From the NCBI GenBank assembly GCA_965369325.1, contig CBDUQI010000125.1, positions 1 to 17,079 on the forward strand: a DNA stretch of 17,079 bases, written 5' to 3'. This DNA comes from CBDUQI01 sp965369325 (lineage in GTDB: Bacteria > Pseudomonadota > Gammaproteobacteria > Steroidobacterales > JBCBZW01). A model generated the notes under the pieces. The model searched no databases. It worked only from the letters and a program-made list of their open reading frames with translations, and was not told the origin of the DNA. This document shows, one piece after another, positions 1-8,464 of the stretch (its first letter is position 1; each line of letters starts with the position of its first letter). The position numbers and the translations under genes were made by a program.

Positions 1-440
1 GCACCGCTGTCGGACGCCGGCACCGGTTGCCCTTCTGTTGGCCAGGCTAGGCGCAAGCCGGTGCCATCGTTGCCCAGAATCATCGGCATCAGACGGGTGG
101 TGACTTCGTATTTGCTGATTAGACCATCCGCACCTGCTGACAGCGCACGGTCACGATAGGTATGGTGCTCGGCGAGCGTCAACACAATCACGCGCGGCGG
201 CGACGCCAGTGACTTCAGCTTGCGGGTGACCGCCAACCCGTCCATGGTGGGCATCACCAGATCCACCAGGACCAACTCCGGCCGACACGCGGAGAAGGCC
301 AGCAATGCCTCCTCGCCGGAGTGGGCTACCTGGACCACATCGATGGACTCCCGTCGCGACAGATAGTTACTCAGCGACTCCAAGAATCTGGCGTTATCGT
401 CCACAATTAAAGTGCGTATCGGCTTCATCGCTTCAACCAT
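1..440 (-). CDS. Response regulator receiver protein (C-terminus beyond window)
   Basis: The reverse strand encodes about 146 residues of a CheY-like receiver domain that runs off the left edge. The acidic pocket is at residues 14-15 (LIVDD), the phospho-acceptor Asp is near residue 60 (LVLVDLVMP), and the conserved Lys is near 110 (GLISKYE). The last visible residues are past the receiver fold and show no helix-turn-helix, so it could be a stand-alone receiver or lose an output domain at the edge. The ATG at 440 follows AAGGTG by 5 nt. An in-frame ATG at 428 is the alternative start. It lies 22 bp downstream of the NarL-type regulator on the same strand, so the two are probably co-transcribed. 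No kinase is visible, so the signal is unknown. The family call is firm and the specific role open. Confidence 0.85.
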   Translation of the reverse strand, partial: MVEAMKPIRTLIVDDNARFLESLSNYLSRRESIDVVQVAHSGEEALLAFSACRPELVLVDLVMPTMDGLAVTRKLKSLASPPRVIVLTLAEHHTYRDRALSAGADGLISKYEVTTRLMPMILGNDGTGLRLAWPTEGQPVPASDSG

Positions 441-462
441 CACCTTGGTGAAACCCAACTCT

Positions 463-1125
463 CTATCCGTCGGTAGAGATTAGTCCTACCCGTATCGCAA
501 AACGTACCAGACCAGGCACATCGTGTATCTCAAGCCGGTTCATCAACTGCGATCGGTGGGTCTCAATGGTCTTGACGCTGAGATTCAACAACTCAGCGAT
601 CTGACGTGTGCTGTGCCCTTCAGCGATCAGCTGCAGTATCTCGCGTTGACGCGGAGTCAGTCGCCCGAGGCCTATCTTCTGCCGATCACTACTGTCGGGG
701 TGATCGATCGCGTTGTCGATCACGCTCCCCTGTACCGCCGGGCTCAGATAACTTTTCCCGCCCGCGACCGCTCGGATCGCGAGCTCAAGCTCCGATGTAG
801 CCGCCTCTTTGACCAGATATCCCGACGCGCCGGCCCGAAGCGCCTGCAACACATACTCCTCGTTCGCATACATCGACAGCACGATCACGCGAACCCGGGG
901 ATGTTCTTTGCTTATCCGTGAAGTTGTTTCCATTCCGTTCAGTTCAGCCATGGCGATATCGGTCAGGACGATATCCGGTGGATCTGTACGAATCTGGCGC
1001 AACGCCTCCCGCCCGTTGCTAGCCTCGCCAACAACGGACACATCCGGGAGGTTTTCCAACAACGACCGAATGCCAGCGCGAACAAGATTATGGTCTTCTA
1101 TCAAGAAGACCCGAATTGGTGGCAT
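463..1125 (-). CDS. NarL/FixJ-family response regulator, LuxR-type HTH
   Basis: This is a 220-residue DNA-binding response regulator of the usual family length. The receiver spans about residues 4-120, with the acidic pocket at E10/D11, phospho-acceptor Asp56 (IVLTDIAMAELNG) and conserved Lys106 (GYLVKEA). A LuxR/GerE helix-turn-helix lies at about 155-213 (LTPRQREILQLIAEG, then SVKTIETHRSQLM). I chose the ATG at 1125 because GAGGGA stands 7 nt upstream and MPPIRVFLIEDH is the typical family N-terminus. The reading frame stays open to 1191, but that extension has no family character. It precedes the receiver protein gene and diverges from the small gene at 1304. Its targets and partner kinase cannot be told from the sequence. 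Confidence 0.92.
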   Translation of the reverse strand: MPPIRVFLIEDHNLVRAGIRSLLENLPDVSVVGEASNGREALRQIRTDPPDIVLTDIAMAELNGMETTSRISKEHPRVRVIVLSMYANEEYVLQALRAGASGYLVKEAATSELELAIRAVAGGKSYLSPAVQGSVIDNAIDHPDSSDRQKIGLGRLTPRQREILQLIAEGHSTRQIAELLNLSVKTIETHRSQLMNRLEIHDVPGLVRFAIRVGLISTDG

Positions 1126-1303
1126 TTGGTATCCCTCAGAATTCTCTGTCGACCCTGCCACACTGGTTTTGAAGATACAATCGGGCAACATCCTCGTTTT
1201 GGGTCATATGGGTAAGAAAAACACCGCGCCGGATGTTGAACCCGGTAGCACCCGACTGTGATAATCCGCCCCCACCTGTAAACCTGGGCGATGGAGTACT
1301 GGC

Positions 1304-1594
1304 ATGAGCAACTCTGAGAACACCGATCCTGGCCGCATACGAACTAGCACCAAAGGGTTGTTCGGGATTCGTATGACGCTGCCTGAACACGACACCTTCC
1401 GGCTGGTGCTGGGCGATGATGCTCAGATGTACCGCTGGTACGCCAGCCCCACGGACCGCGACGCGGCGCTGGCCGAGATGCAGCGCGAACACTTATTTTC
1501 CCGCGCTGGCGACCGTCCGACCCTGCTGTGCGAGAAGATTGAGCGCGAGCGCCCGGACAGTTACACACGCGGCCCGCAGGCAAGCCCGGACTAG
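1304..1594 (+). CDS. Small conserved-looking hypothetical protein (96 aa)
   Basis: This 96-residue soluble protein has no signal peptide or membrane segment, and I do not recognise a named family. The ATG at 1304 has GGAG about 8 nt upstream. Residues 15-90 read as a compact mixed domain rich in acidic and aromatic residues (TFRLVLGDD, YRWYASPTDRDAALAEMQREH). The C-terminal tail looks disordered. The reading frame and codon use resemble the neighbours, and competing frames in this stretch are low-complexity Arg/Ala/Pro translations. It diverges from the response-regulator pair and stands upstream of icd, separated from it by about 165 bp. Function is unknown. Confidence 0.7.
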   Translation: MSNSENTDPGRIRTSTKGLFGIRMTLPEHDTFRLVLGDDAQMYRWYASPTDRDAALAEMQREHLFSRAGDRPTLLCEKIERERPDSYTRGPQASPD

Positions 1595-1713
1595 CCGTCC
1601 GGCCAGCCACCGGGCGCCGCACCACCCGCTCACGGACGCGAAAGTGCATTAGGGCCGCGTGGCACCTGGTGTTACCTACCCGGCGTTGCTGCGAAATTAC
1701 AGGCGAATCCTGC

Positions 1714-1719
1714 TAATAT
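1714..1719 (+). promoter_or_regulatory. Candidate extended -10 promoter element for icd
   Basis: TGCTAATAT provides an extended -10 motif (TGN plus TAATAT) about 40 bp before the icd start codon. No good -35 hexamer stands at 16-18 bp; TTGCTG at 1686 is 22 bp away. The icd ribosome site AAGGA at 1746-1750 is 9 nt from the ATG. This is a prediction only. Confidence 0.4.
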
Positions 1720-1759
1720 CGCGACCAATCCAATCGCATGGACACAAGGAATTGCGCGA

Positions 1760-3055
1760 ATGACAGACAAGCTGACGCCCCCTGCGGACGGCGCCAAAAT
1801 CACCGTTCAGAACGGCCGACTGACCGTGCCGGACAACCCAATCATCCCGTTTATTGAAGGTGATGGCACCGGGCCGGACATCTGGCGTGCCACCGTGCGC
1901 GTGCTGGATGGCGCCGTCAAAGCCGCGTACGGCGGCAGCCGGCAGATTCACTGGATGGAGATCATGGCCGGTGAAAAGTCGTTCAACCAGTTGGGCAGTT
2001 GGCTGCCCGAGGAGACGGTTGAGGCGGCCCGCGAGTATCTCGTGTCGATCAAAGGTCCGCTAACCACGCCGGTGGGTGGCGGTATCAGGTCGCTTAATGT
2101 CGCCCTGCGTCAGATGCTGGATCTGTACACCTGCCTGCGCCCGGTACGCTGGTTCGACGGGGTGCCCTCGCCCACCGAGCGACCGCAGGATGTCGACATG
2201 GTGATTTTCCGTGAGAACACCGAAGACATCTACGCGGGTATCGAATTTGAGCAGGGCACGGCGGAAGCCGAACGATTCCTGGCGTTGCTCAAAGAGGCCT
2301 TCCCGCGCGAGTACGGAAAAATCCGTTTCCCGCAGACATCGGGCATTGGCATCAAACCTGTCTCCCGTGAAGGCACCGAACGTCTGGTGCGCTCAGCCAT
2401 CAACTATGCCGTGGACAATGCCCGCAAAAGCGTTACCTTTGTGCACAAGGGCAACATCATGAAGTTCACTGAGGGCGCGTTCCGTAACTGGGGTTACGAA
2501 CTGGCCGAGCGTGAGTTTGCCGACCAGGTGTATACCTGGAATCAGTGGGAACGCACCAAACAGGACAAAGGTGGCGAGGCCGCCAACGCGGAACAGGCGC
2601 AGGCGCTGGAAAGCGGCCGCGTGCTCATTAAAGATGCAATTGCCGATATCACCCTGCAGCAGGTCCTCACGCGCCCGCGCGAATTCGATGTGATCGCCAC
2701 ACTGAATCTCAACGGCGACTACTTGTCCGATGCGCTGGCGGCCCAGGTGGGCGGCATCGGCATCGCCCCAGGTGGCAACATCAACTATGTCACCGGTCAC
2801 GCGGTGTTCGAAGCCACCCACGGGACGGCGCCAAAATACGCCAATCTGGACAAGGTCAACCCCGGATCACTAACGCTGTCGGGTGAAATGATGTTGCGTT
2901 ACTTGGGCTGGACCGAAGCGGCCGACCTGATTATCTCGGCCATGGATAAAACCATCGGACAAAAAACTGTCACCTACGACTTCGCGCGGCTGATGAAAGG
3001 GGCCAAACAGGTCAAGTGCAGCGAATTCGCCGATGCGTTGATCAGCAACTTATGA
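1760..3055 (+). CDS. icd: NADP-dependent isocitrate dehydrogenase
   Basis: It oxidises isocitrate to 2-oxoglutarate and CO2 with NADP in the cytosolic TCA cycle. The 431-residue homodimer-type protein aligns well with E. coli Icd (416 aa). The substrate site TTPVGGGIRSLN includes Ser111, the counterpart of the E. coli Ser113 phosphorylated by AceK. Metal ligands correspond to Asp296, Asp320 and Asp324. NADP-specifying residues are present at Lys359/Tyr360 (HGTAPKY), Val366, Tyr406 and Arg410 (TYDFARLM). Compared with E. coli there is about 13 residues of extra, Ala/Gln/Glu-rich sequence near 255-288, in the stretch before IKDAIAD. It appears to be a single transcription unit with its own Shine-Dalgarno (AAGGA). 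No aceK is in the window. Confidence 0.97.
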   Translation: MTDKLTPPADGAKITVQNGRLTVPDNPIIPFIEGDGTGPDIWRATVRVLDGAVKAAYGGSRQIHWMEIMAGEKSFNQLGSWLPEETVEAAREYLVSIKGPLTTPVGGGIRSLNVALRQMLDLYTCLRPVRWFDGVPSPTERPQDVDMVIFRENTEDIYAGIEFEQGTAEAERFLALLKEAFPREYGKIRFPQTSGIGIKPVSREGTERLVRSAINYAVDNARKSVTFVHKGNIMKFTEGAFRNWGYELAEREFADQVYTWNQWERTKQDKGGEAANAEQAQALESGRVLIKDAIADITLQQVLTRPREFDVIATLNLNGDYLSDALAAQVGGIGIAPGGNINYVTGHAVFEATHGTAPKYANLDKVNPGSLTLSGEMMLRYLGWTEAADLIISAMDKTIGQKTVTYDFARLMKGAKQVKCSEFADALISNL

Positions 3056-3116
3056 TGCACCGCAGCACTTCAAGTTAACCCCAGGGCTTGAAAAATCTGC
3101 TCGATTTGGTAGAAAT

Positions 3117-3139
3117 ACGGCCGGCCGTCAGCCGGCCGT
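3117..3139 (+). terminator. Hairpin downstream of icd, possible terminator
   Basis: A perfect 9-bp GC-rich stem (ACGGCCGGC with GCCGGCCGT) encloses a 5-nt loop about 60 bp after the icd stop. Only TT follows, so the U-tract is poor. It may be a weak or factor-assisted terminator, or an mRNA 3' stabilising structure. Confidence 0.4.
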
Positions 3140-3313
3140 TGTGACGCCGGGGCGGGCGCGATACGGGTAGTTAGGTATCCGCGCCCGGCGAGCCCAGACA
3201 AACAAAGCAAGCCTTACCCGGGACGACAACACTGAGGTGCGCCTTCCAAGCGGCCACCGCTACTGCCACTCGGCGGCCCGGCTGTATCTGATTTGCATGG
3301 AGCTGAACTAAAA

Positions 3314-4258
3314 ATGATCAAGACTTCTAATCTAACCAAGCGTTACGGCGCGTTGACTGCGGTCGACGGCATATCGTTTGAAGTACAACCAGGCGAAGTG
3401 CTGGGTTTTCTTGGGCCAAACGGCGCGGGCAAATCCACCACCATGAAACTGCTCGCAGGGTTCCTTACACCCACTGAGGGCACCGCCTCTGTGTGCGGCT
3501 TTGACGCCTCCAGCGCGCCCATCGATGCCAAAAAAAGCATCGGTTATCTGCCTGAAGGCGCCCCAAGTTACGGCGAGATGACCCCACGCACATTTTTGCA
3601 GTTCATCGCCGATGTGCGCGACCTGCACGGCGATACACGCGCGCAGCGCGTGGGCGAAGTGGTGGAGCGGCTGCATCTGGACAATGTCCTTGACCAGCGA
3701 ATCGAAACCCTGTCCAAGGGCTTCAAACGCCGAGTCGGGCTGGCACAGGCACTGGTGCACGATCCGAAGGTGCTAATTCTGGATGAGCCCACCGACGGCC
3801 TCGACCCCAACCAAAAGCACGAAGTGCGCGAACTAATCCAGGACATGGCAGCGGATAAGCTGGTGGTGATTTCCACCCATATCCTTGAGGAGGTTCACGC
3901 ACTGTGTAGCCGGGCGATCATCATTGCCCAGGGGCGCATTCTGGCCGACGACAAACCGGCCGCACTCGAAGCCCGCTCCACTTACCACAACGCCGTCAGC
4001 GTACGCCTGGCAGATGAGAGGCGGTTGGATGTGGTGCGCACACAGCTTAACGCGCTACCCGGCGTAGAGCGGGTGCAACTGGATGCCCGAGAGCGCGTGC
4101 TGACGGCCTTCCCACGCAAAGGCGAGCGCTTGCTGGGCGCGATAAGCGAGATGGCCGGCCGCGACAACTGGGATGTCGAAGAACTGCAACTGGAATCAGG
4201 CCGGCTAGATGAGGTGTTTCGTACGATCACCACAGCCGACAGCGGAGCCCTGTCATGA
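3314..4258 (+). CDS. ABC transporter ATP-binding protein, GldA/Gld-type
   Basis: This is the 314-residue ATPase subunit of a gliding-type (GldA-like) ABC transporter. Walker A is GPNGAGKST at 34-42, the signature is the variant LSKGFKRR at 133-140, Walker B is VLILDEPTDGLD from 153, and the H-loop His is at 189 (STH). The Q-loop region reads GYLPEGAPSYGE, with Glu where many ABC ATPases have Gln. Residues 220-314 form the accessory C-terminal domain seen in this subfamily. I chose the ATG at 3314 because GGAG lies 11 nt upstream; an in-frame TTG at 3293 would add seven unsupported residues. The stop overlaps the permease start by 4 nt (ATGA), so translation is probably coupled. The transported substrate is unknown outside gliding Bacteroidetes. 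Confidence 0.93.
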   Translation: MIKTSNLTKRYGALTAVDGISFEVQPGEVLGFLGPNGAGKSTTMKLLAGFLTPTEGTASVCGFDASSAPIDAKKSIGYLPEGAPSYGEMTPRTFLQFIADVRDLHGDTRAQRVGEVVERLHLDNVLDQRIETLSKGFKRRVGLAQALVHDPKVLILDEPTDGLDPNQKHEVRELIQDMAADKLVVISTHILEEVHALCSRAIIIAQGRILADDKPAALEARSTYHNAVSVRLADERRLDVVRTQLNALPGVERVQLDARERVLTAFPRKGERLLGAISEMAGRDNWDVEELQLESGRLDEVFRTITTADSGALS

Positions 4259-4989
4259 AGAACGTCTCAATCATTCTAAAACGCGAACTTGCTAGTTACT
4301 TCGCGACACCGGTGGCCTACGTGTTCATCGTTATCTTTTTAGTGCTGGCGGGCGCCTTCACGTTCTACCTGGGCGGTTTTTACGAAGTTGGCCAGGCGGA
4401 CCTCAGCCGCTTCTTCATGTGGCATCCGTGGTTGTACCTGTTTCTGGTGCCAGCCATCTCAATGCGCTTGTGGGCGGAGGAGCGAAAGAGTGGCAGCATC
4501 GAGCTATTGATGACGCTCCCGGTCACGATGTACGAGGCCGTACTGGGCAAGTTTCTGGCGGCATGGCTGTTCACCGGACTTGCGTTGGTACTGACCTTCC
4601 CCATCTGGGTCACAGTGAACTACCTGGGCAGTCCGGACAACGGCGTGATCCTGGCGGCCTACATCGGCAGCTGGCTGATGGCCGGAGGCTTCCTCGCGAT
4701 TGGTGCATGCCTGTCGGCTCTGACGCGCAATCAGGTGGTTGCGTTTATTCTCACGGTTGTTGTGTGCTTCGCCTTCCTGCTGAGCGGGTTGCCGATCATT
4801 CTGGATCCGCTGCGTGCGTTCCTGCCGCAGGCGTTAATTGATGCGGTGGCCAGCCTGAGTTTCTGGACCCACTTTGGCTCCATTTCGAAAGGCGTGATTG
4901 ATATTCGCGACCTGGTCTACTTTGCCCTGGTAATCGGCGCCTGGCTTGTTGCCAATGCGCTGGTGCTTGATGCAAAGAAAGCCGACTAG
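4255..4989 (+). CDS. ABC transporter permease, GldF-like (ABC-2 type)
   Basis: This 244-residue integral membrane protein partners the upstream ATPase. It has about six hydrophobic spans, near residues 18-40, 56-75, 103-125, 135-156, 162-183 and 217-238. A short cytoplasmic N-terminus (ILKRELASYFATP) and the loop SMRLWAEERKSGSIELLMTLPV are typical of ABC-2/GldF permeases and are the expected ATPase-coupling elements. It starts inside the stop of the ATPase gene and is followed 16 bp later by the GldG-like gene. The family assignment is firm. The cargo cannot be inferred, and export or lipid/envelope roles remain possible. Confidence 0.92.
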   Translation: MKNVSIILKRELASYFATPVAYVFIVIFLVLAGAFTFYLGGFYEVGQADLSRFFMWHPWLYLFLVPAISMRLWAEERKSGSIELLMTLPVTMYEAVLGKFLAAWLFTGLALVLTFPIWVTVNYLGSPDNGVILAAYIGSWLMAGGFLAIGACLSALTRNQVVAFILTVVVCFAFLLSGLPIILDPLRAFLPQALIDAVASLSFWTHFGSISKGVIDIRDLVYFALVIGAWLVANALVLDAKKAD

Positions 4990-5005
4990 TTCACGAGGAA
5001 CCAAC

Positions 5006-6913
5006 ATGATGAACAAGAAAACACTGGGACTGTCGGCACTTGCTGTCGTGGCCATTTTATTCGTGGCGCTCACCATGCTGAGCAACGTCGCGCTGCGCGG
5101 CATGCGCCTGGATCTGACACAGAACAAGCTGTACACCGTCTCCGACGGCACACGGAACATTCTGGCCAACATCGACGAGCCGATTAATCTGTACTTCTAC
5201 TTCTCTAACAAAGCGACCGAGAACGCACCCAACTGGCGCGAGTATGCCAACCGGGTACAGGAGACGCTGGAGGAGTTCGTGCTGCACTCGGGCGGCAAGC
5301 TGCGCCTGAACGTCATCGACCCACTGCCGTTTTCTGAGCAGGAAGATGAAGCCTCCCGCTTTGGCCTGCAGGCCGCGCCTGTACGGGGCGTCGAGGAAGG
5401 CCTTTATCTGGGCCTGGCCGGCACCAACTCGGTGGACGATGAGCAGGCGATCCCGTTCTTCGATCCGGCCAAAGAAGCATTCCTGGAATACGATCTGGCA
5501 CGGCTGATCTACACGCTGGACAACCCCAAGCTTCCGGTGGTCGGACTAATCGCCGGGTTGCCGTTGTCCTCGGGCTTTGATCCGATGACCAACCGCATGC
5601 GCGAGCCTTGGGCGATCAGCACGCAAATTGAGCAATTGTTTGAAATGCGCGACATCGAACCGACGGCCGTCACGATCGAGCAGGATGTTGACCTGCTGCT
5701 GATCGTGCATCCCAAGTCTCTGGCGGACCCCACGCTGTACGCCATCGACCAGTTTGTGATGCGCGGCGGCAAGGCGATGATTTTTGTCGACCCGCACGCC
5801 GAAGCCGAACAACCTCCGCAAGATCCCCAGAACCCGCAGGCAGCAATGTTTGCGGATCGCTCATCCGACCTGCCCAAGCTGTTCAAGGGCTGGGGCATCG
5901 AGTACTCGCCCACTCAAGCGGTGCTCGACGGTGTGCACGCACTATCTGTTGGCGGCGGCCCAGGCCGCGCGGCGATTCGTCATCTTGGCGTACTCGGCTT
6001 CGATGCACGCAATCTGGATACCGACGATGTGATCAGCGCGGGGCTGAACAACATCAATGCGGCGTTCGCCGGCACGGTGGGCGTCACCGAGCAAAGTGGA
6101 CTGACGCTGATTCCGCTGATCAGCACCAGCGAGCAATCCGCCAGCATCGGCTCCGAGCGCTTCCGCTTTCTGCCCGACCCCGGCGAGTTGCTGGATCAGT
6201 TTGCACCCGACGGGCAAGTGCGTGTTCTGGCGGCGCGCATCCAGGGCGAAATGAAATCGGCCTTTCCCGGCGGGCTCAGTGAGGCGCTGCCCGACAGTGA
6301 TCCGGCGCAGAGCGCTGCCCCGGAAGGCCATCTGGACACCTCCACCGGCGCGGTCAACATGATCGTGGTGGCAGACACCGACATGCTGTCGGATCAGATG
6401 TGGGTGCGGGTGCAGAACTTCTTCGGCCAGCGCCTGCTCTCAACCTTCGCCAACAATGGCGATTTTGTGGTAAATGCGGTGGACAACCTCACCGGCAGCA
6501 GCGACCTGATCAGCGTGCGCGGCCGTGCCACCTTCACCCGCCCGTTCGAGAAAGTGGAGGAACTGCGCCGCCAAGCGACGGATCGCTACCGCGATACAGA
6601 GCAGCAATTACAGAGCGAACTCACCGAAACCGAGGCCCGGCTGGGCGAGCTGCAGAGCAGCCGTCAGGATGAAGATGCCAGTAATCTGCTGATTCTGTCG
6701 GACGCTCAACGGACGGAAATTGAGCAGTTTCAAACGCGCAAGCTTGAGATCCGCAAGCAGTTGCGACAGGTACGACGCGATCTAGATGCTGACATCGAGC
6801 AGCTGGGCAGTGTACTCAAGGCCATTAATATCGGGCTGGTGCCGCTGCTGATCACGTTGTTCGCGCTGTTCAGCGTCTGGTTCCGCAAACAAAACAAAGG
6901 GAAAGCATCATGA
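5006..6913 (+). CDS. GldG-like ABC transporter accessory protein
   Basis: This 635-residue protein belongs to the GldG-like ABC-transporter auxiliary family. It has an N-terminal membrane anchor at about 8-28, a large extracytoplasmic mixed domain (TVSDGTRNILANIDEPINLYF followed by FGLQAAPV-type segments), a coiled coil at about 540-600 (TEARLGELQSSRQDE, RKLEIRKQLRQVRRDLD), and a C-terminal membrane span at about 607-628. The ATG at 5006 has GAGGAA 5 nt upstream; a second ATG follows immediately at 5009. Frame upstream of 5006 overlaps the permease gene and is not supported. It overlaps the next gene by 4 nt. In Bacteroidetes the relatives act in gliding; in gammaproteobacteria the function of the orthologous operon is not established. 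Confidence 0.9.
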   Translation: MMNKKTLGLSALAVVAILFVALTMLSNVALRGMRLDLTQNKLYTVSDGTRNILANIDEPINLYFYFSNKATENAPNWREYANRVQETLEEFVLHSGGKLRLNVIDPLPFSEQEDEASRFGLQAAPVRGVEEGLYLGLAGTNSVDDEQAIPFFDPAKEAFLEYDLARLIYTLDNPKLPVVGLIAGLPLSSGFDPMTNRMREPWAISTQIEQLFEMRDIEPTAVTIEQDVDLLLIVHPKSLADPTLYAIDQFVMRGGKAMIFVDPHAEAEQPPQDPQNPQAAMFADRSSDLPKLFKGWGIEYSPTQAVLDGVHALSVGGGPGRAAIRHLGVLGFDARNLDTDDVISAGLNNINAAFAGTVGVTEQSGLTLIPLISTSEQSASIGSERFRFLPDPGELLDQFAPDGQVRVLAARIQGEMKSAFPGGLSEALPDSDPAQSAAPEGHLDTSTGAVNMIVVADTDMLSDQMWVRVQNFFGQRLLSTFANNGDFVVNAVDNLTGSSDLISVRGRATFTRPFEKVEELRRQATDRYRDTEQQLQSELTETEARLGELQSSRQDEDASNLLILSDAQRTEIEQFQTRKLEIRKQLRQVRRDLDADIEQLGSVLKAINIGLVPLLITLFALFSVWFRKQNKGKAS

Positions 6914-8037
6914 AGGGGAAGACAGTCCTCATTATGGCGCTGGTCGCTGTGCTGGCGCTGCTCGCGGCATACCAGTGGAACGCGAATCGCGCGCCGGTGA
7001 CCAGTGCCGTCAGTGAAGGCGGGGCGCTGTTCCCCGGCCTTGACGGCAATATCAACAACATCGAGCAGATTCAGGTGAGCGATACGCAGGGCAACCAGGT
7101 AACCCTCACCCGTGGCCCCCAGCACTGGCAGGTCACCCAGGCCAGCGGCTATCCGGCCGAAACCGGAAAAGTCCGCAAACTACTGATCGCACTAGCCGAA
7201 TCCACCCTGGCCGAACGCAAGACGGCCGACCCGGCACGCTGGAGTGTACTGGGCCTAGCGGATTCCGGCGAGGACAGCGCGCTCACCCTGGCCTTGTCGC
7301 CCGCCGAGGGCATCGGCCACAACGGCGCCGTACTTATCGGCAATTCTGCGCGCGGCTCCACCGGCACATACGTGCGCCGCCCGGGTGACCCGCAAGCATG
7401 GCTGGCTCGGGGCGACTTTTCCGCGAAGACCGATCCGCTGAGCTGGGTAGAAAAGCAGTTTCTAAACTTCGCCGCCAATCGGATTCAACGCGTCGTTATC
7501 ACCCACCCTGACGGGCACACGGTGAACATCAGCAAGGCCGCCCCCAGGGATCCGAATTTCTTCGTCGCCGACCTGCCGGAAGGTGAAGAAATAAAGTACG
7601 CCTCAGTCGCTAATCCGATTGCCGCAGCGTTGGCCAGCCTGCAGATGGAAGATGTGCGCCCCGCCGATGATCTCCCGTCACCTGCAGAGGCTATCAAAAC
7701 CGTGTATTCCAGTTTCGATGGCATCATCCTGGAAGTGAGTGCGTTCGAGCACGAGGAGGGTTACTACGCGGCCTTCACCAGCCGGTTTGAGGAGGCCTTG
7801 GCGCAGCAGTTTGCCGCCGATCCGGTGGAAGCAGAAGTGGCCGATGAAGTGCCGACGGAAGATGCGACCCCCAGCAGCGATGTGGATCTGGCGGCGTTTC
7901 GCCAGGAGGCGACATCGCTGAACGAGCGCCTGAGTAACTGGGTGTTTTCGCTCAGCAGTTATAAGTACGAGCAAATTACCCGTCGCATGGACGACCTACT
8001 GAAACAGCCTGAGGCCGAAGATGCCAGCTCACAGTAG
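6910..8037 (+). CDS. DUF4340-type membrane-anchored protein
   Basis: This 375-residue protein is the last gene of the ABC operon, starting in the ATGA overlap with the GldG-like gene. Residues 5-24 form a signal-anchor helix (VLIMALVAVLALLAAYQWN), and the rest should be periplasmic. Repeated beta-rich modules (VTLTRGPQHWQVTQ, VLGLADSG, VLIGNSARGSTGTYVR) and the closing WVFSLSSYKYEQITRRMDDLL match the DUF4340 family, which is regularly found with GldG-like genes. An acidic low-complexity linker lies at about 305-325. No catalytic residues can be pointed to. It probably works with the GldG-like protein on the outer side of the transporter. Confidence 0.85.
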   Translation: MKGKTVLIMALVAVLALLAAYQWNANRAPVTSAVSEGGALFPGLDGNINNIEQIQVSDTQGNQVTLTRGPQHWQVTQASGYPAETGKVRKLLIALAESTLAERKTADPARWSVLGLADSGEDSALTLALSPAEGIGHNGAVLIGNSARGSTGTYVRRPGDPQAWLARGDFSAKTDPLSWVEKQFLNFAANRIQRVVITHPDGHTVNISKAAPRDPNFFVADLPEGEEIKYASVANPIAAALASLQMEDVRPADDLPSPAEAIKTVYSSFDGIILEVSAFEHEEGYYAAFTSRFEEALAQQFAADPVEAEVADEVPTEDATPSSDVDLAAFRQEATSLNERLSNWVFSLSSYKYEQITRRMDDLLKQPEAEDASSQ

Positions 8038-8096
8038 CGCAACGATCAGATCGCATTGATCCAGCGGCGTTTTGCCGCAACATCTCAACATTAAAA

Positions 8097-8124
8097 TACC
8101 GGGTGGGGGGAACCCCACCCGGTA
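8097..8124 (-). terminator. Strong hairpin terminator facing the ABC operon end
   Basis: A perfect 12-bp stem (TACCGGGTGGGG with its complement) encloses a 4-nt loop. Read on the minus strand it is followed by TTTTAA, as in an intrinsic terminator. On the plus strand it is followed by AAATGG, so it fits less well as a terminator for the ABC operon, although the RNA hairpin may still protect that mRNA's 3' end. It could stop minus-strand transcripts from entering the ABC genes antisense. Confidence 0.6.
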
Positions 8125-8414
8125 AAATGGTGCCAAACTGCCAACCACAAGCAGCACGGTCAGCTCTGAATTGTGGGCCAGAAGCTAAAGACCAAGGCAC
8201 CACGCAGTGACTGATGCGCCATCAGCGCGGATGCGCAAGCGCTGTATGCCGACATCATCTAGATGCCAGAACAAACGCCAAGCGCAAGTAAACAAGGCGA
8301 GCGGCATTCGCTCACCACAAAACCCATAAGTGAATTAATATCACTCATATATAAAGTAGTCAACCTTTATCGTTTCAGGCGAGTCACAGAGTGGCACCGC
8401 CGGTGATGTCAAAA

Positions 8415-8431
8415 GGCGACAGATAGTCGCC
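8415..8431 (-). terminator. Second (back-up) intrinsic terminator
   Basis: GGCGAC pairs with GTCGCC around a 5-nt loop, followed on the minus strand by TTTT. It sits directly behind the stronger terminator at 8444-8464, giving a tandem stop for the sigma-54-dependent transcript. Confidence 0.6.
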
Positions 8432-8434
8432 GAC

Positions 8435-8464
8435 AAATAAAAAGAGGCGGGACAAGCCCGCCTC
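8435..8464 (-). terminator. Intrinsic terminator of the sigma-54-dependent transcript
   Basis: On the minus strand, GAGGCGGG pairs perfectly with CCCGCCTC around a 5-nt loop and is followed by TTTTTATTT. This is a textbook rho-independent terminator. It only makes sense for a transcript arriving from higher coordinates, where the sole promoter-like signals found are those at 8744-8760. It sits about 490 bp beyond the glrR stop. Confidence 0.85.

Noticed and set aside
4419..4841. 140-codon plus-strand open frame inside the permease
   Set aside because: It overlaps the permease in another frame and gives a Gly/Arg/His-rich translation without domain features.
8097..8124. Plus-strand intrinsic terminator of the ABC operon
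   Set aside because: The stem is strong but followed by AAATGG rather than a T-run on the plus strand. It fits the minus strand better and is listed that way.
8330..8370. AT-rich patch as a promoter or replication/attachment site
   Set aside because: TA-rich runs are present, but no paired -35/-10, no repeated boxes and no downstream gene could be shown.
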